A DNA stretch of 20,249 nucleotides from positions 1 through 20,249 of the forward strand of contig RCAB01000775.1 in the NCBI GenBank assembly GCA_003640385.1. The letters are read 5' to 3'. Each line of letters starts with the position of its first letter. Positions within the stretch are counted from its first letter, which is position 1. The notes beneath the pieces are model-generated. The model searched no databases. It saw nothing but the letters and a program-made list of their open reading frames with translations, and was not told the DNA's origin. The position numbers were made by a program, and so were the translations under genes. Below are positions 11,199 to 19,614 of this stretch, one piece after another. The stretch comes from Setaria digitata. Taxonomy: Eukaryota; Nematoda; Chromadorea; Rhabditida; Setariidae.

Positions 11199-12229
11199 CA
11201 TTTCGATACAGTAACCTGCAGAAGTGAAAATAAGCTGAGAGGAATGTTACTTTTTTAATAAAAAATGCTCAAGAAATTTGTAAAAGAAGAAAATTCCAAT
11301 TAAAATTTCATAGATTCTAATTAAATATATTTGGACATAGAGATATAATTTTCCTACAACCATTCTTCCTTTATCCTATGATTACAAAATAAACGCTAAG
11401 TTTCCTCGAGAAACAGTTGTCATATGCTATGATAGTAATTAGTCCAGTTAAAGGGCACCAAGAAATCTTAGATATATATATTTCTCTCTCTCTCTCTCTT
11501 TCGCTTTGTTGCTTTTTAAAAAAGCATTTTTAGCGAGGAACAAGAACAAGAAAGTATAGTTAGAAATAACGACAAATGTGACAAAAAAAGAAGAAAGTGA
11601 GGACAATGATAATAATGATATCAATGATAAATGATAAGAAACAATTAATAGCAGAAACAATAATAATTGTGACGAAGATAACCGTTCGTTTTTTAAACAT
11701 CACAGAAGAAATGAGTTACATATCTAAGCCTTTTGTTCAGAACGATGATTTTTTTCCTTTTGCTTTTTTTTTTTTTATTTATTTTTGTTTCTTTTTTTTT
11801 TGGCTCTTTAAAATTTAAGCTACAATACTTAATGATTGTATAAATATCTAAAATTAAATAACCCAAAAATTTATCATAATTTTTATTTCATTGCCATCAC
11901 CATTGATTCTAATTTCATCATATAACTATTTTTATCATTGTTATAATTAAAATCAGATTACGTCATTAAAATGATTATATACATATATATCATTGTCAAT
12001 ACCAACATCACAATTTTATTTTCTCTTATTTTGATGTGATGAAAAATTTCAAAAGTTTAAAGTTTTCATTTTAAATGTTTAAAAAAAATTTTTTCTTGTA
12101 AATTACTCTTACATCTTTATGTAAATTTTCCATTTTGTTTTTCATATAATGTAAAAAGCAAAAATATATATTTTATTTCATATTTTTTGGGAAAAAAAAA
12201 TGGAAAAACTTTGGTGGAGAGTTTAGCAA

Positions 12230-12264
12230 GGGAGAGAGAGAGAGAAAGAGAAAGAGAGAGAGAT
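12230..12264. repeat. (GA)n microsatellite, interrupted
   Basis: A gagaga run is broken by gaaagagaaag and followed by gataagaag. It is a simple sequence repeat. Confidence 0.9.
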
Positions 12265-13530
12265 AAGAAGACGAATATTAATAAAATTCCTCGAGGAGTA
12301 GAAAATGAATAAATTACTAATGAAATATTTTAAAAAAGGAACCGACAATAAATGGTTACAGATGAAAAAAAAAAAAAAAAAGAAAAAATAAACAATTATG
12401 GCAAAAATTTATCAGAAATGTTTAACAGATGTTAATTATGATAGTAATAAAATTCATGAAAAACTTGAAAAAAAAAAATTAATTTTTTGAAGCAAATGAC
12501 GAACGAGAAATGAATTCTTATCAAATAACTTTATTATCACATAAATAAATTGTTCATTTTTATTTTCCTTTCTTGTTGCTAATTATTTTTACTCAAAGCT
12601 ACTTTTATTATTAATTGTTTAAATCCGATATTAGTTCAAGAATTTCAGTGCATTTTATTTTTCTTTTTTTTTTTTTTTTTTTTTTTTTAAATGAATTATA
12701 AAACACAAGTAGGATGGAATTAGAGCATTACTAGAGTAGGATTGCAGCAGTATTGGAATTCTAAACATTATTCATTTGTTATTTTTATAAAGCTAACACT
12801 GATGTATCTATCATGACCTTTCACCTTTCTAAATCTATCAAATTCTATTATAACCTTTCTTATTGTTAATTCTATCTAGCTGAACATAGCTTTTACTTTC
12901 ATCAATTATACATAAATTTATTGCATATTTTTTTTCTCTTAACATCAACTCCTTTCATTTAATCTTAGCATAATTTTGAGCTAACTAGATTTTATCAGTG
13001 GTGTTATCTATGACCGTTATCACTCATTTATTTCACTTCATTTCATCTTATTACCAACTTTGCTAACATGTAATGACACTTTAACTCATCTTATCATTAC
13101 TACTGTTTGCTTATTTCACCTCAAAATCTTACCAGTATCAAATCCTATCATTACTGTAATCAGTTCTATTTAAATCTTCCTATAACAGTGGAGTTTTTTT
13201 TTTTTTTTTTTTTTTTTTTCAAATCTTTAATACTTTATATAATTTTATCAAAACTTTGTGATGATCAATTCTAACTTATAATAAAGAATTAATTATAATT
13301 ACACTTTCTTTACTCTATCATATTTGATATAAATAGGAATTTTATAACATTATTTCATTTTTCATATTGTAAATTTGTCCACAAAAATTGCTACATCTGG
13401 AAATGACTTTGCTATATGCTAATTAATTTCTTGCTCTGAAACTTTCTGATATATGAAATATCTCTTCTTTTTTCATTATCATTATCACTGTCATTTCAAG
13501 TGAGAAAAAAATATATATATATAATCAAAC

Positions 13531-13765
13531 CTATTTCATCATCCGGTATTACCAATAATTCATCATCATCTTCCGAATTCCTGATGGAATTGTTGTATTC
13601 GGACGAAAAAGTCTTTCCAGTTTCAGCGTCACACGAGAATTCCGATTCTGTTTTAACGCTGTTGAAAAAATCGGAATCTGAATGGCGTTCAGTTTTTTGT
13701 TCATTCTTTTCATGTAGACAGTGCAAACAAATAATTTGTAAAAGTTCCTTCGAAAATTTGTATTT
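13531..13765 (-). CDS. Acidic C-terminal part of the disrupted coding island
   Basis: This part continues the same reading frame as the 14077-13781 segment, after a 15-nt interval bounded by TGA codons at 13780-13778 and 13768-13766. It reads KYKFSKELLQIICLHC, then Ser/Asp/Glu-rich sequence including TERHSDSDFFNSVKTESE, SEDDDELLVIPDDEIG, and reaches a possible donor ATAG|GTTTGATT at 13530. If that is not used, a stop occurs at 13498-13496. Acidic composition and raised GC argue for real coding history. There is no ATG at its head, so it cannot be an independent ordinary gene unless spliced. A + strand frame (13500-13823) covers the same DNA but looks like the antisense shadow. I recognise no domain. 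Confidence 0.45.
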
Positions 13766-13777
13766 TCAAAAAGAATT

Positions 13778-14091
13778 TCAAAAAAATCTTGTCTGTTCAT
13801 TTGCAATGTCACGTAACACGTAACCATGAATTTTAGGGTAGATGAACGTAGATGCATTCGTACGATTGTCATCTGAATTAGTTCGAATCCAAAAGTAATT
13901 TTTTGATCGAAATTGCTTATTGATTGTATCATCCGAAGACTGTGCAACGGATGATGATTGATCATTGCAATCCAGTTCCACGTGATCATTAAGGATGAAT
14001 CGTTTCAGCATTTCATACGATTTTGTTATAAAGGAAATGATAGAAAAATACGATTCATCATTACGTGTAACATTCATATCGTACTGAATTG
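13778..14091 (-). CDS. N-terminal part of an unrecognised Ser/Asn/Asp-rich protein, frame disrupted
   Basis: The frame is open from a possible acceptor TTTATTTATAG (AG at 14093-14092) through ATG 14077 to TGA 13780-13778, giving 99 residues from that ATG. It starts MNVTRNDESYFSIISFITKS, then YEMLKRFILNDHVELDCND, a Ser/Asp-rich spacer, TNASTFIYPKIHGYVLRDIA and NEQTRFF. There are no membrane segments or signal peptide, and I recognise no family. The same frame reopens 15 nt further on (13765-13531), which argues that 13778 is not simply the natural end. Candidate donors before the TGA (CATG|GTTACG, TAC|GTGTTA) and the acceptor TTTTCGAAG are weak, although TAC|GTGTTA with TTTTCGAAG would preserve the frame with a 72-nt intron. 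The alternative is nonsense decay. The polyQ gene lies 4.4 kb downstream on the same strand, but it has its own start, so I keep the two separate. Confidence 0.5.
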
Positions 14092-14129
14092 CTATAAATA
14101 AACGTGAAATACGTTAAAATATCACTTAC
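14092..14129 (-). other. Candidate 38-nt intron in the 5' leader
   Basis: The minus strand reads CTAGA|GTAAGTGATAT and ends TTTATTTATAG|CAATTC. The donor is near-ideal and the acceptor acceptable, but the length is at the very low end for metazoan introns. No reading frame joins an upstream ATG (about 14192) through this intron to the MNVTRND frame, so it would have to lie in untranslated sequence, or the acceptor may serve a different donor or a trans-spliced leader. Confidence 0.3.
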
Positions 14130-14130
14130 T

Positions 14131-14750
14131 CTAGTTGAGGTAAAATCGAGAAAGAAAAAGAATGCGAACGAAAAAGCTTAACCTTTAACATGAAAAAAAA
14201 AAAAAAAAAAAGAAAAAATTAAAGATTTCAACGTAAACAAACAATGTAGATATAAGTAAGAGTAACGTAAGACTATACGAAGAATACAAGTATCATTATA
14301 CGCAATCCACGTTAACGAGCACTTAAGTAATTTACATGTGATATATTTGCATGCATTAAATAAGTTATTAATTACTTATATTCTACTAATTATTTAATTA
14401 ATCAAAAAAGAAAAGCTGTCCGCTTGTTCATTTATTCTTAAAATTAAATGAAAAACATTTCTTACCATATTTTTATTTATATACATAAATTAACGAAAAG
14501 AAAGAAAGTTTTTTTTTTAATATGCAAATTAATATTCCATGCAAATTTACTGCATTATTCAATTTTTTCTAAATATGCTAAAATTTACAAATTGTTTTTT
14601 TATGTGTACTTCAAAAAAAAAAAAGAAAAAGAAAAACATTAATGACAAATTTTACGTAACTTTTATTTGTTTCTATATATTTAATTGAAATTTCCACGTC
14701 CACTTATACGTTTCCGAAGGAAAATTACCTACTTGAACAAGCAGCTATTA
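14131..14750. other. AT-rich spacer, no gene seen
   Basis: This holds A/T homopolymers (for example 14192-14210 and 14619-14630) and a purine/pyrimidine mix, with no supported exon. The frame at 14448-14642 is Lys/Phe-rich and looks like chance. No continuation of the neighbouring SLC24-like relic (the next membrane helices) was found here. Confidence 0.55.
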
Positions 14751-14936
14751 TTAATTTAAAAATTGAAATAAAACAACATATCTTTTCATCATCTTTTTCC
14801 AAACTTCAGGAGGTGTGTGACCTGTGACCTCATAATGGAAATAAAATTGTCGACAATAAGGAAGTTGTCGATGCAACTTCTCGGGCCAAGACATGTCTAG
14901 TGGCTTCTCTTCCTCTTCTTCTTCAAGCATTTCTTT
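14751..14936 (-). pseudogene. Relic exon of an SLC24-type K+-dependent Na+/Ca2+ exchanger
   Basis: After a possible acceptor TTTGTAG (AG at 14938-14937) the frame gives [10 protein letters not shown], then [18 protein letters not shown]24 exchangers have an acidic run in the large cytoplasmic loop followed by a PL-x-x-x-WP-E/D-x-x-x-K/R-Q motif leading into the second membrane block (a segment ending FPLWxTLPDVR). Here the expected hydrophobic segment is in another frame: LLSTILFPL at 14859-14833, with a TGA where W is expected. The original frame then resumes with [20 protein letters not shown], which lines up with LPDVRKxxxRKFFxITF of the family. I infer about 7 nt lost after HRQL, one base inserted at the Trp codon, and a visible 7-nt tandem duplication (tgtgacc twice, 14816-14829). 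The shifts cancel, so a 61-codon frame survives to TAA 14753-14751. No exons for the remaining helices are visible. It could be a divergent functional exon, but relic is the simpler reading. The family assignment is from memory of conserved motifs. Confidence 0.55.
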
Positions 14937-14939
14937 CTA

Positions 14940-17690
14940 CAAATTGTGCTCTTATTTATACATTTTAAAATTCTTCCTGCAACTTTTAATCTTTAACGAA
15001 TTAAGCTAATAAAGATTCAAATTTAGCAATTATTTGTGAAATATTAAATTTCATTTTTAGAAAAAAGATTTTCAGTTGATTAAGATCGATTTATGATTTA
15101 TTTAGAGAGATTTATTTATGTAACTCATTATTTCTGCTACACTAGCTCTATTAGGACAAATTTTAGATGCATTTATAGATTCAATTAAAGTTTTCACTTA
15201 AAATTTTTCACGCATTTATTTGTGTCTTTTGAAATTCCAGCGTTAATTTTACGTGTTTTGAAAATTGTATCATCATAAATTTCTTTCAGATAATCCCAAA
15301 TGTGCCAAGTGAAATATGTGATTAGCTTTTGAAATTTTAACGTAAATTTCACGTACTTTTAAAATTACATTAGCATCCATTTTTTCTTTTTTTTTTTCAA
15401 ATGTTGCTGAGTGTGTTTAGTGAAGTGCTCGAAAATGTTCAATGCAAATAGTTCATGCAGATTTCAAAAATTTTAATGGAAAAAATTGATGGAAATAGTG
15501 AAAATGTATTGAATTTATGATTTGTTGAAGTTCTGTTCACAAAATTTTGCTACTAAAAATACCAAAAATTGAAGGAAACAAATGACTGTATGGACACGTA
15601 AGTGTAACATTCAAATATCTAACTTTCTATATTGACATTGCAAAAGTTACGGAAAATTTTTAAAGAAAGAAACAAATCCTTCATCAATCATTCTTTCAGC
15701 TGAATTTGTTGTTTGGAAGCTCTGTACAATCTAACAACTAATTTAAAATATTGAGAATTGTTTAAGTTTTAAAAAATTTTGAACAATTTTTAATTTAAAA
15801 TTTCTGAATCATTTATTTCGGCTAGACGTTGCAAAAATTCTTCTTAGTTGGACTAAATAAATGAACCTAAATTAAATTAAAAAACTAGATTAAATTAAAT
15901 TAAATATTTCACAGATTCTATTTAACAAACTGCTGTTCAAGTTGTACCGCGTAGAAAGCTGTTTTCTAACAGAAAATAATTTTCTAAAGAAAAAAAAATC
16001 CTTTTTCCTTTTTAAATTAAGCTTCTAGCATTGAAACTTAATTAATTATTAAAAAATGGAACTGAAAAGATGAATTTTATAACGGAAAATTCTTGCCTTT
16101 CCAACTTTTCTGCAGTTACTTTTCCCAAAAATTCACTTATACAGTAAAAATAAAATGAAAATTCCCTGCTTAAAAAGTAAAAACAAAAAAAAAAAAAAAT
16201 CAAATAATTAAGTAATAATGCAAAATGAACAGCAGCATGATAACAAAGGGATTTAAAGCGGTGATAAATGATAAATTAGGTGATTAGTTGAAATGAACTA
16301 TGACAATAAAGGTCACGCAGAAACTAATTGATTGCTTAATTTACGTCCACAGGAAGACTATTCGAGAAGTATTTCAGGAAAGTTAACATCAAAAAATGTG
16401 ACCTCAATATTATATCATATTAATGATGATAGTGATATTAAATTTGTTTTATGGGATAAGATGAAAAAAAGTTGGCACAATTTTTGTATAAATTTTCAAA
16501 AACTAGGATAAAGAAGAAGCAAATTCGCCAATTAATATCCTAAGGTCATGAGGAGGTGAAATGTCGGAAAGAACCTGAAGACCTAATGAATAATAATTAG
16601 CAAAATTTTGATAAATGATTACATTTTTCAATTTCCACTATTGCTGCATTAATGCAAAGATGGCTCCGATCAGCAATGTTCAGTTTCAAAAAATGAAAGG
16701 ATTTTGTGGAATAAACATAGGTTATCATTTTTGTTAGCTTAACACTTATCAGTCGATGATTTGTATTTTGATCCCAGATAGAAATTCATTTTCCTAATTT
16801 CTTTCACTAATTTTTGTATGTAATTTCACCTCATTTTATTGCTGAGAAATTTGCTGATGATTTCGCCCAGTTATTTTAATTGAATTTACAAACAAGTTTT
16901 CCACAATACCACTATCATAATCATTCCTTCTCTTATCATAAAAATGACGGCAATTTAATAATGATTAGTGTCAAAAACTGCACCAATTTAATTTTAGTGT
17001 TTTGATTTTATAATTGTTATTTTAAACATTCCAGTATATCTTTCGTCACCATCAACACGATAAAATTAACGAAATTATTCCAAATAAACATATTTGAGAT
17101 TCAATTACTGTTAAATAATAATTAAAAATTTAAGTTAATTATTTGGTCTGTGAGTATGCGTTCCCATTTTGTTCTTTTCAATCAATCATTTTTAACATTT
17201 AAAAAATGGTGAAATTTTGTTTTATGAAGTAATTTTGATTAAAGTGATATAAAATGTTTTGAAATTTACAGCGAATAGTAAAATACGCTTACTGGTTGTT
17301 TCAGATAATTCCGACTAGCCGGCTTTTTTTTTGCTTAAATTTTTTGATATAATATAACTAAAAATCAGATAACGATTATAATTAAATCGGTAATAATGAT
17401 GAGTTTTATTAATCAAATCTGTAATAATATTAAGTTTTATGATAAATTTAAATAGCAGTTGTTCGCTCTTCTTATCTAATTATCAAAAAAAAAACACTCG
17501 ACAAATTTAAAACAATAAGATATAAAAAATAAAATTTCCATCTTACTTTTTTTTTTTTTTTTTTTTAAATAGAACTCGAAATTATTCCTAATTGATATCA
17601 AAATTATTTTTTAAAATGATTTATTGTACATTAATGATTTTTTCCTTTCATTAACATCATTTAAATATTAAATTTAAATTATTAGTGCAA
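14940..17690. other. AT-rich noncoding DNA, no gene seen
   Basis: No exon is supported. There is a diverged 100-bp tandem duplication (15227-15427) and scattered TGATAA/TTATCA sites, denser at 16235-16280 and 16890-16945. Homopolymers are common. The GC level is uniform and low. Confidence 0.55.
15227..15427. repeat. Diverged 100-bp tandem duplication
   Basis: Sequence from 15227 (ttttgaaattccagcgttaa) matches that from 15327 (ttttgaaattttaacgtaaa), roughly three of four bases, at an offset of exactly 100 at the start. Similarity extends through acgt-tttt-aaaatt and ends in related strings caaatgtgccaagtg and caaatgttgctgagtg. It is an old duplication; no third copy is evident. Confidence 0.6.
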
Positions 17691-17694
17691 GGAA

Positions 17695-17770
17695 AAGTGT
17701 AATGTGACGTATCACTAACGTGTCATATTCAGTCGTGTTGCGTTTTGATCACGTAATGATAAATTTCTCG
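17695..17770. promoter_or_regulatory. Island of raised GC with bZIP-like motifs
   Basis: In an AT-rich background this 75-bp island contains gtgacgtatcacta, cgtgtcat and gatcacgtaatg. TGACGTATCA and CACGTAA resemble CREB/ATF and PAR-bZIP/NFIL3 half-sites, and TGAC half-sites face each other. No gene is visible next to it, so regulatory use is speculative. Confidence 0.25.
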
Positions 17771-17980
17771 AATTGGACTTAAATACCGCTATTCTTATTG
17801 CAGTTTTTGAACATCAGAAAAAGTAGCTTTGGTTAATTGATTAATTAAAATTTATAAGATCATATTTGCAATAAAAATTGCAATTCTCTTGTCTCCGATG
17901 CATTCTATTAATTGATTACCCGTATGATATACGTTAATAGCAAATTTTACATTCATTAATAATACTTAATTTTCTTTTTT

Positions 17981-18002
17981 CTCTCTCTCTCTCTCTCTCT
18001 CT
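17981..18002. repeat. (CT)11 microsatellite
   Basis: Eleven uninterrupted ct units follow a T-rich run. It is a simple sequence repeat. Confidence 0.95.
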
Positions 18003-18660
18003 GCGATACTGCTTCAGTAGCTCGTTAATGCTTTAAAAATTTTTTTTTAATAAATTAAATTTTTCTTCATGAATTTAAAAAAAAAAACTCATAGGTATTG
18101 AGAAAATTAAAATTCCAACAAATTTCGATCAAACAACTTAAGCAACTTCGTAGCATCAATTTTCCTTCCTGCAATCGTATTCATTGTTCAATTTCATTCG
18201 TTTCTTTTTTGATATATCATTTCCTCCTGATACTTCCATTTAATTCTTTCTTGTTTATATTTTTTTATTTTTATTTTTTGTTTTGAGAGAAATTATTCTT
18301 TAAATCTTAAATTTTACTTTTTCTTTTGAATGAAAAAATGGCAATTTATATTGACAACAATTATTTGTCTTAACTAATTAGTTATGTTTCTTTTTTTTTT
18401 TTTGCAGCATTTTTTAAATTGATTTTATTTGTAAGGTAATTAAAGTGATTTCATTTCTTTTTTTTTTTTTTTTTCTATTCGTTTTTCTTTTATTCTCAGT
18501 GATACTTTAAAGTAAAAATTTTATCATTTTTGCTATTTGGGGTAGGTAGAAAAACTAGCAGTTACTTTTTTTTTTTTTCGCAATGATTATTGAAATTAAT
18601 TTAAAATGCTCAGGATGGAATCAAAATTTGTGATAAGGCATTAACTTATTATAACATTTG
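18003..18660. other. AT-rich DNA, no gene seen
   Basis: T-rich with several runs of 10 or more T. The frame at 18098-18286 (62 codons, a Lys-rich start and a Phe/Leu-rich end) lacks an ATG and is most likely chance. Confidence 0.55.
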
Positions 18661-18666
18661 GGTAAT

Positions 18667-18738
18667 TAGCCATTCATTTAACGAAGAATGTTTATTTATT
18701 CAACATATAAAAAACATTCTTTGTGAAATGAATGACTA
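18667..18738. repeat. Pre-miRNA-like imperfect hairpin
   Basis: The 23-nt arms 18671-18693 and 18712-18734 are complementary at all but two positions. One is a G-T pair that would be a G-U wobble in a + strand RNA; the other is an A-G mismatch. After a further C-A mismatch, three more base pairs extend the stem (18667-18669 with 18736-18738). The loop is 18 nt. Stem length, near-perfect pairing and loop size resemble animal microRNA precursors, but I recognise no known miRNA seed and cannot see expression. An inverted duplication is the alternative. Confidence 0.8.
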
Positions 18739-18757
18739 CTTTCCTAGTGTCATAATA

Positions 18758-18783
18758 TGATATGATAACTTATTATCATATCA
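18758..18783. repeat. 11-bp perfect hairpin made of opposed TGATAA sites
   Basis: tgatatgataa (18758-18768) and ttatcatatca (18773-18783) are exact reverse complements around ctta. Each arm contains TGATAA, so the palindrome places two GATA-type sites head to head. It lies 20 bp downstream of the pre-miRNA-like hairpin. Confidence 0.9.
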
Positions 18784-19406
18784 GCAAGAAGAAGTCGATC
18801 ATTTTATAAATGATTACTGTAATAAAACATTAAAAATAAATTCCAAAATCTTCTGATCTTATTCAGTTCCATTTAAGTATAGGTCATTTTGCTCCTAAAT
18901 ACTGACTGATCAAATTTTTAAAAAAATTTTCAATGCAGTTCAAAAATTACTTTTCGCATAATTTGAAGGACTGTCAATCAGATCTTTCTTTAAAAAAAAA
19001 AATTATTTCGATTCAAATTTAAATGAATAAAAGTTTTCCACTAATTTTGTTGCAATTAAAGTATAATTTTACTTCAATTCAAACTTCAGTTTCAAAATTA
19101 TAACTACTTAAAATTCTTGCATTAGGAATCATAAATAATGCTTTAGAAGAAATTAAAATAGTGAATTGAAACAAGTTTGTAAAAAAATTTTCAAATCGAA
19201 TTTTTCATTTTGATAAAATGATTGTTACTTTTTTTTTATTTCGTTTTATTTTGTGCGAACATTATTAACAAAATTGCATTTTTTTTTCCGCCTGAAAACA
19301 GACATTTATGTCTAAATTGAAAATTTTATCATGTCTATAAAGAAAGAAAGAAAACGGAAATGTGACATTTGTTAAAAAAAATTTTGCTTTTTTTGCAATT
19401 AAATAA
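18784..19406. other. AT-rich DNA, no gene seen
   Basis: No supported exon or RNA gene. The minus frame at 19265-19447 is Phe/Lys-rich and reads through a palindrome, so it is not credible. Confidence 0.55.
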
Positions 19407-19428
19407 TGTTCGTTTTTAAAAACGAACA
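19407..19428. repeat. 22-bp perfect palindrome
   Basis: tgttcgttttt followed directly by aaaaacgaaca is a perfect 22-bp palindrome with no spacer. The outer bases do not extend the symmetry. It could bind a dimeric factor; no family is assigned. Confidence 0.9.
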
Positions 19429-19534
19429 GTCGAGATGATAATAACAAATGGAAAATACGAGAAAATTATCAGTTTAATAGCATAATCAAACATTTTAAAC
19501 ATTTAGTTTAATTATCTTAATCAAATAAAAAATA

Positions 19535-19614
19535 TGTTTACATAAATGTGTTTACAAATGTAAATAACATAAATATGTTTACAAATGTAAACAACATTTG
19601 CAAACATATTTATG
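19535..19614. promoter_or_regulatory. Cluster of forkhead-type TGTTTAC sites ending in a 21-bp hairpin
   Basis: TGTTTAC occurs on the + strand at 19535-19541, 19549-19555 and 19576-19582, and as its reverse complement GTAAACA at 19587-19593. A one-base variant, gcaaaca, lies at 19600-19606. The 21-nt arms 19568-19588 and 19594-19614 pair at 20 of 21 positions around aaaca. TGTTTAC/GTAAACA is the forkhead consensus (FOXO/DAF-16, close to FoxA). The repeats are partly explained by a 27-bp internal direct repeat beginning gtttacaaatgtaaa at 19550 and 19577. The structure is seen; regulatory use is inferred. Confidence 0.5.

Larger units (their letters stand above)
9210..13495. other. AT-rich noncoding DNA between the two coding islands
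   Basis: No gene is supported. Contents: two ATGCTAAT octamer-like strings near 9377-9394, just upstream of the polyQ gene; an A/T-palindromic block near 9527-9551; a poly(A) run of about 25 with an N at 9845; a perfect 11-bp hairpin at 11174-11198; (TC)n at 11483-11499; (GA)n at 12230-12264; T25 at 12664-12688 and T26 at 13194-13219. Between about 12780 and 13340 the + strand is rich in ttatca/atcat, i.e. TGATAA-like sites on the minus strand. Short open frames (9853-10044, 11448-11660, 11597-11818) are T-rich or repeat-derived and look like chance. Confidence 0.6.

Noticed and set aside
13500..13823. + strand 107-codon frame opposite the acidic coding island
   Set aside because: The Ser-rich stretch mirrors the GAT/GAA codons of the minus strand. 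The minus frame has a plausible acceptor, an ATG and acidic protein-like composition.
13882..13891. gttcgaatcc, identical to a tRNA T-loop (B box)
   Set aside because: No A box at the right distance and no cloverleaf. It lies inside the coding frame, where it encodes part of WIRTNS.
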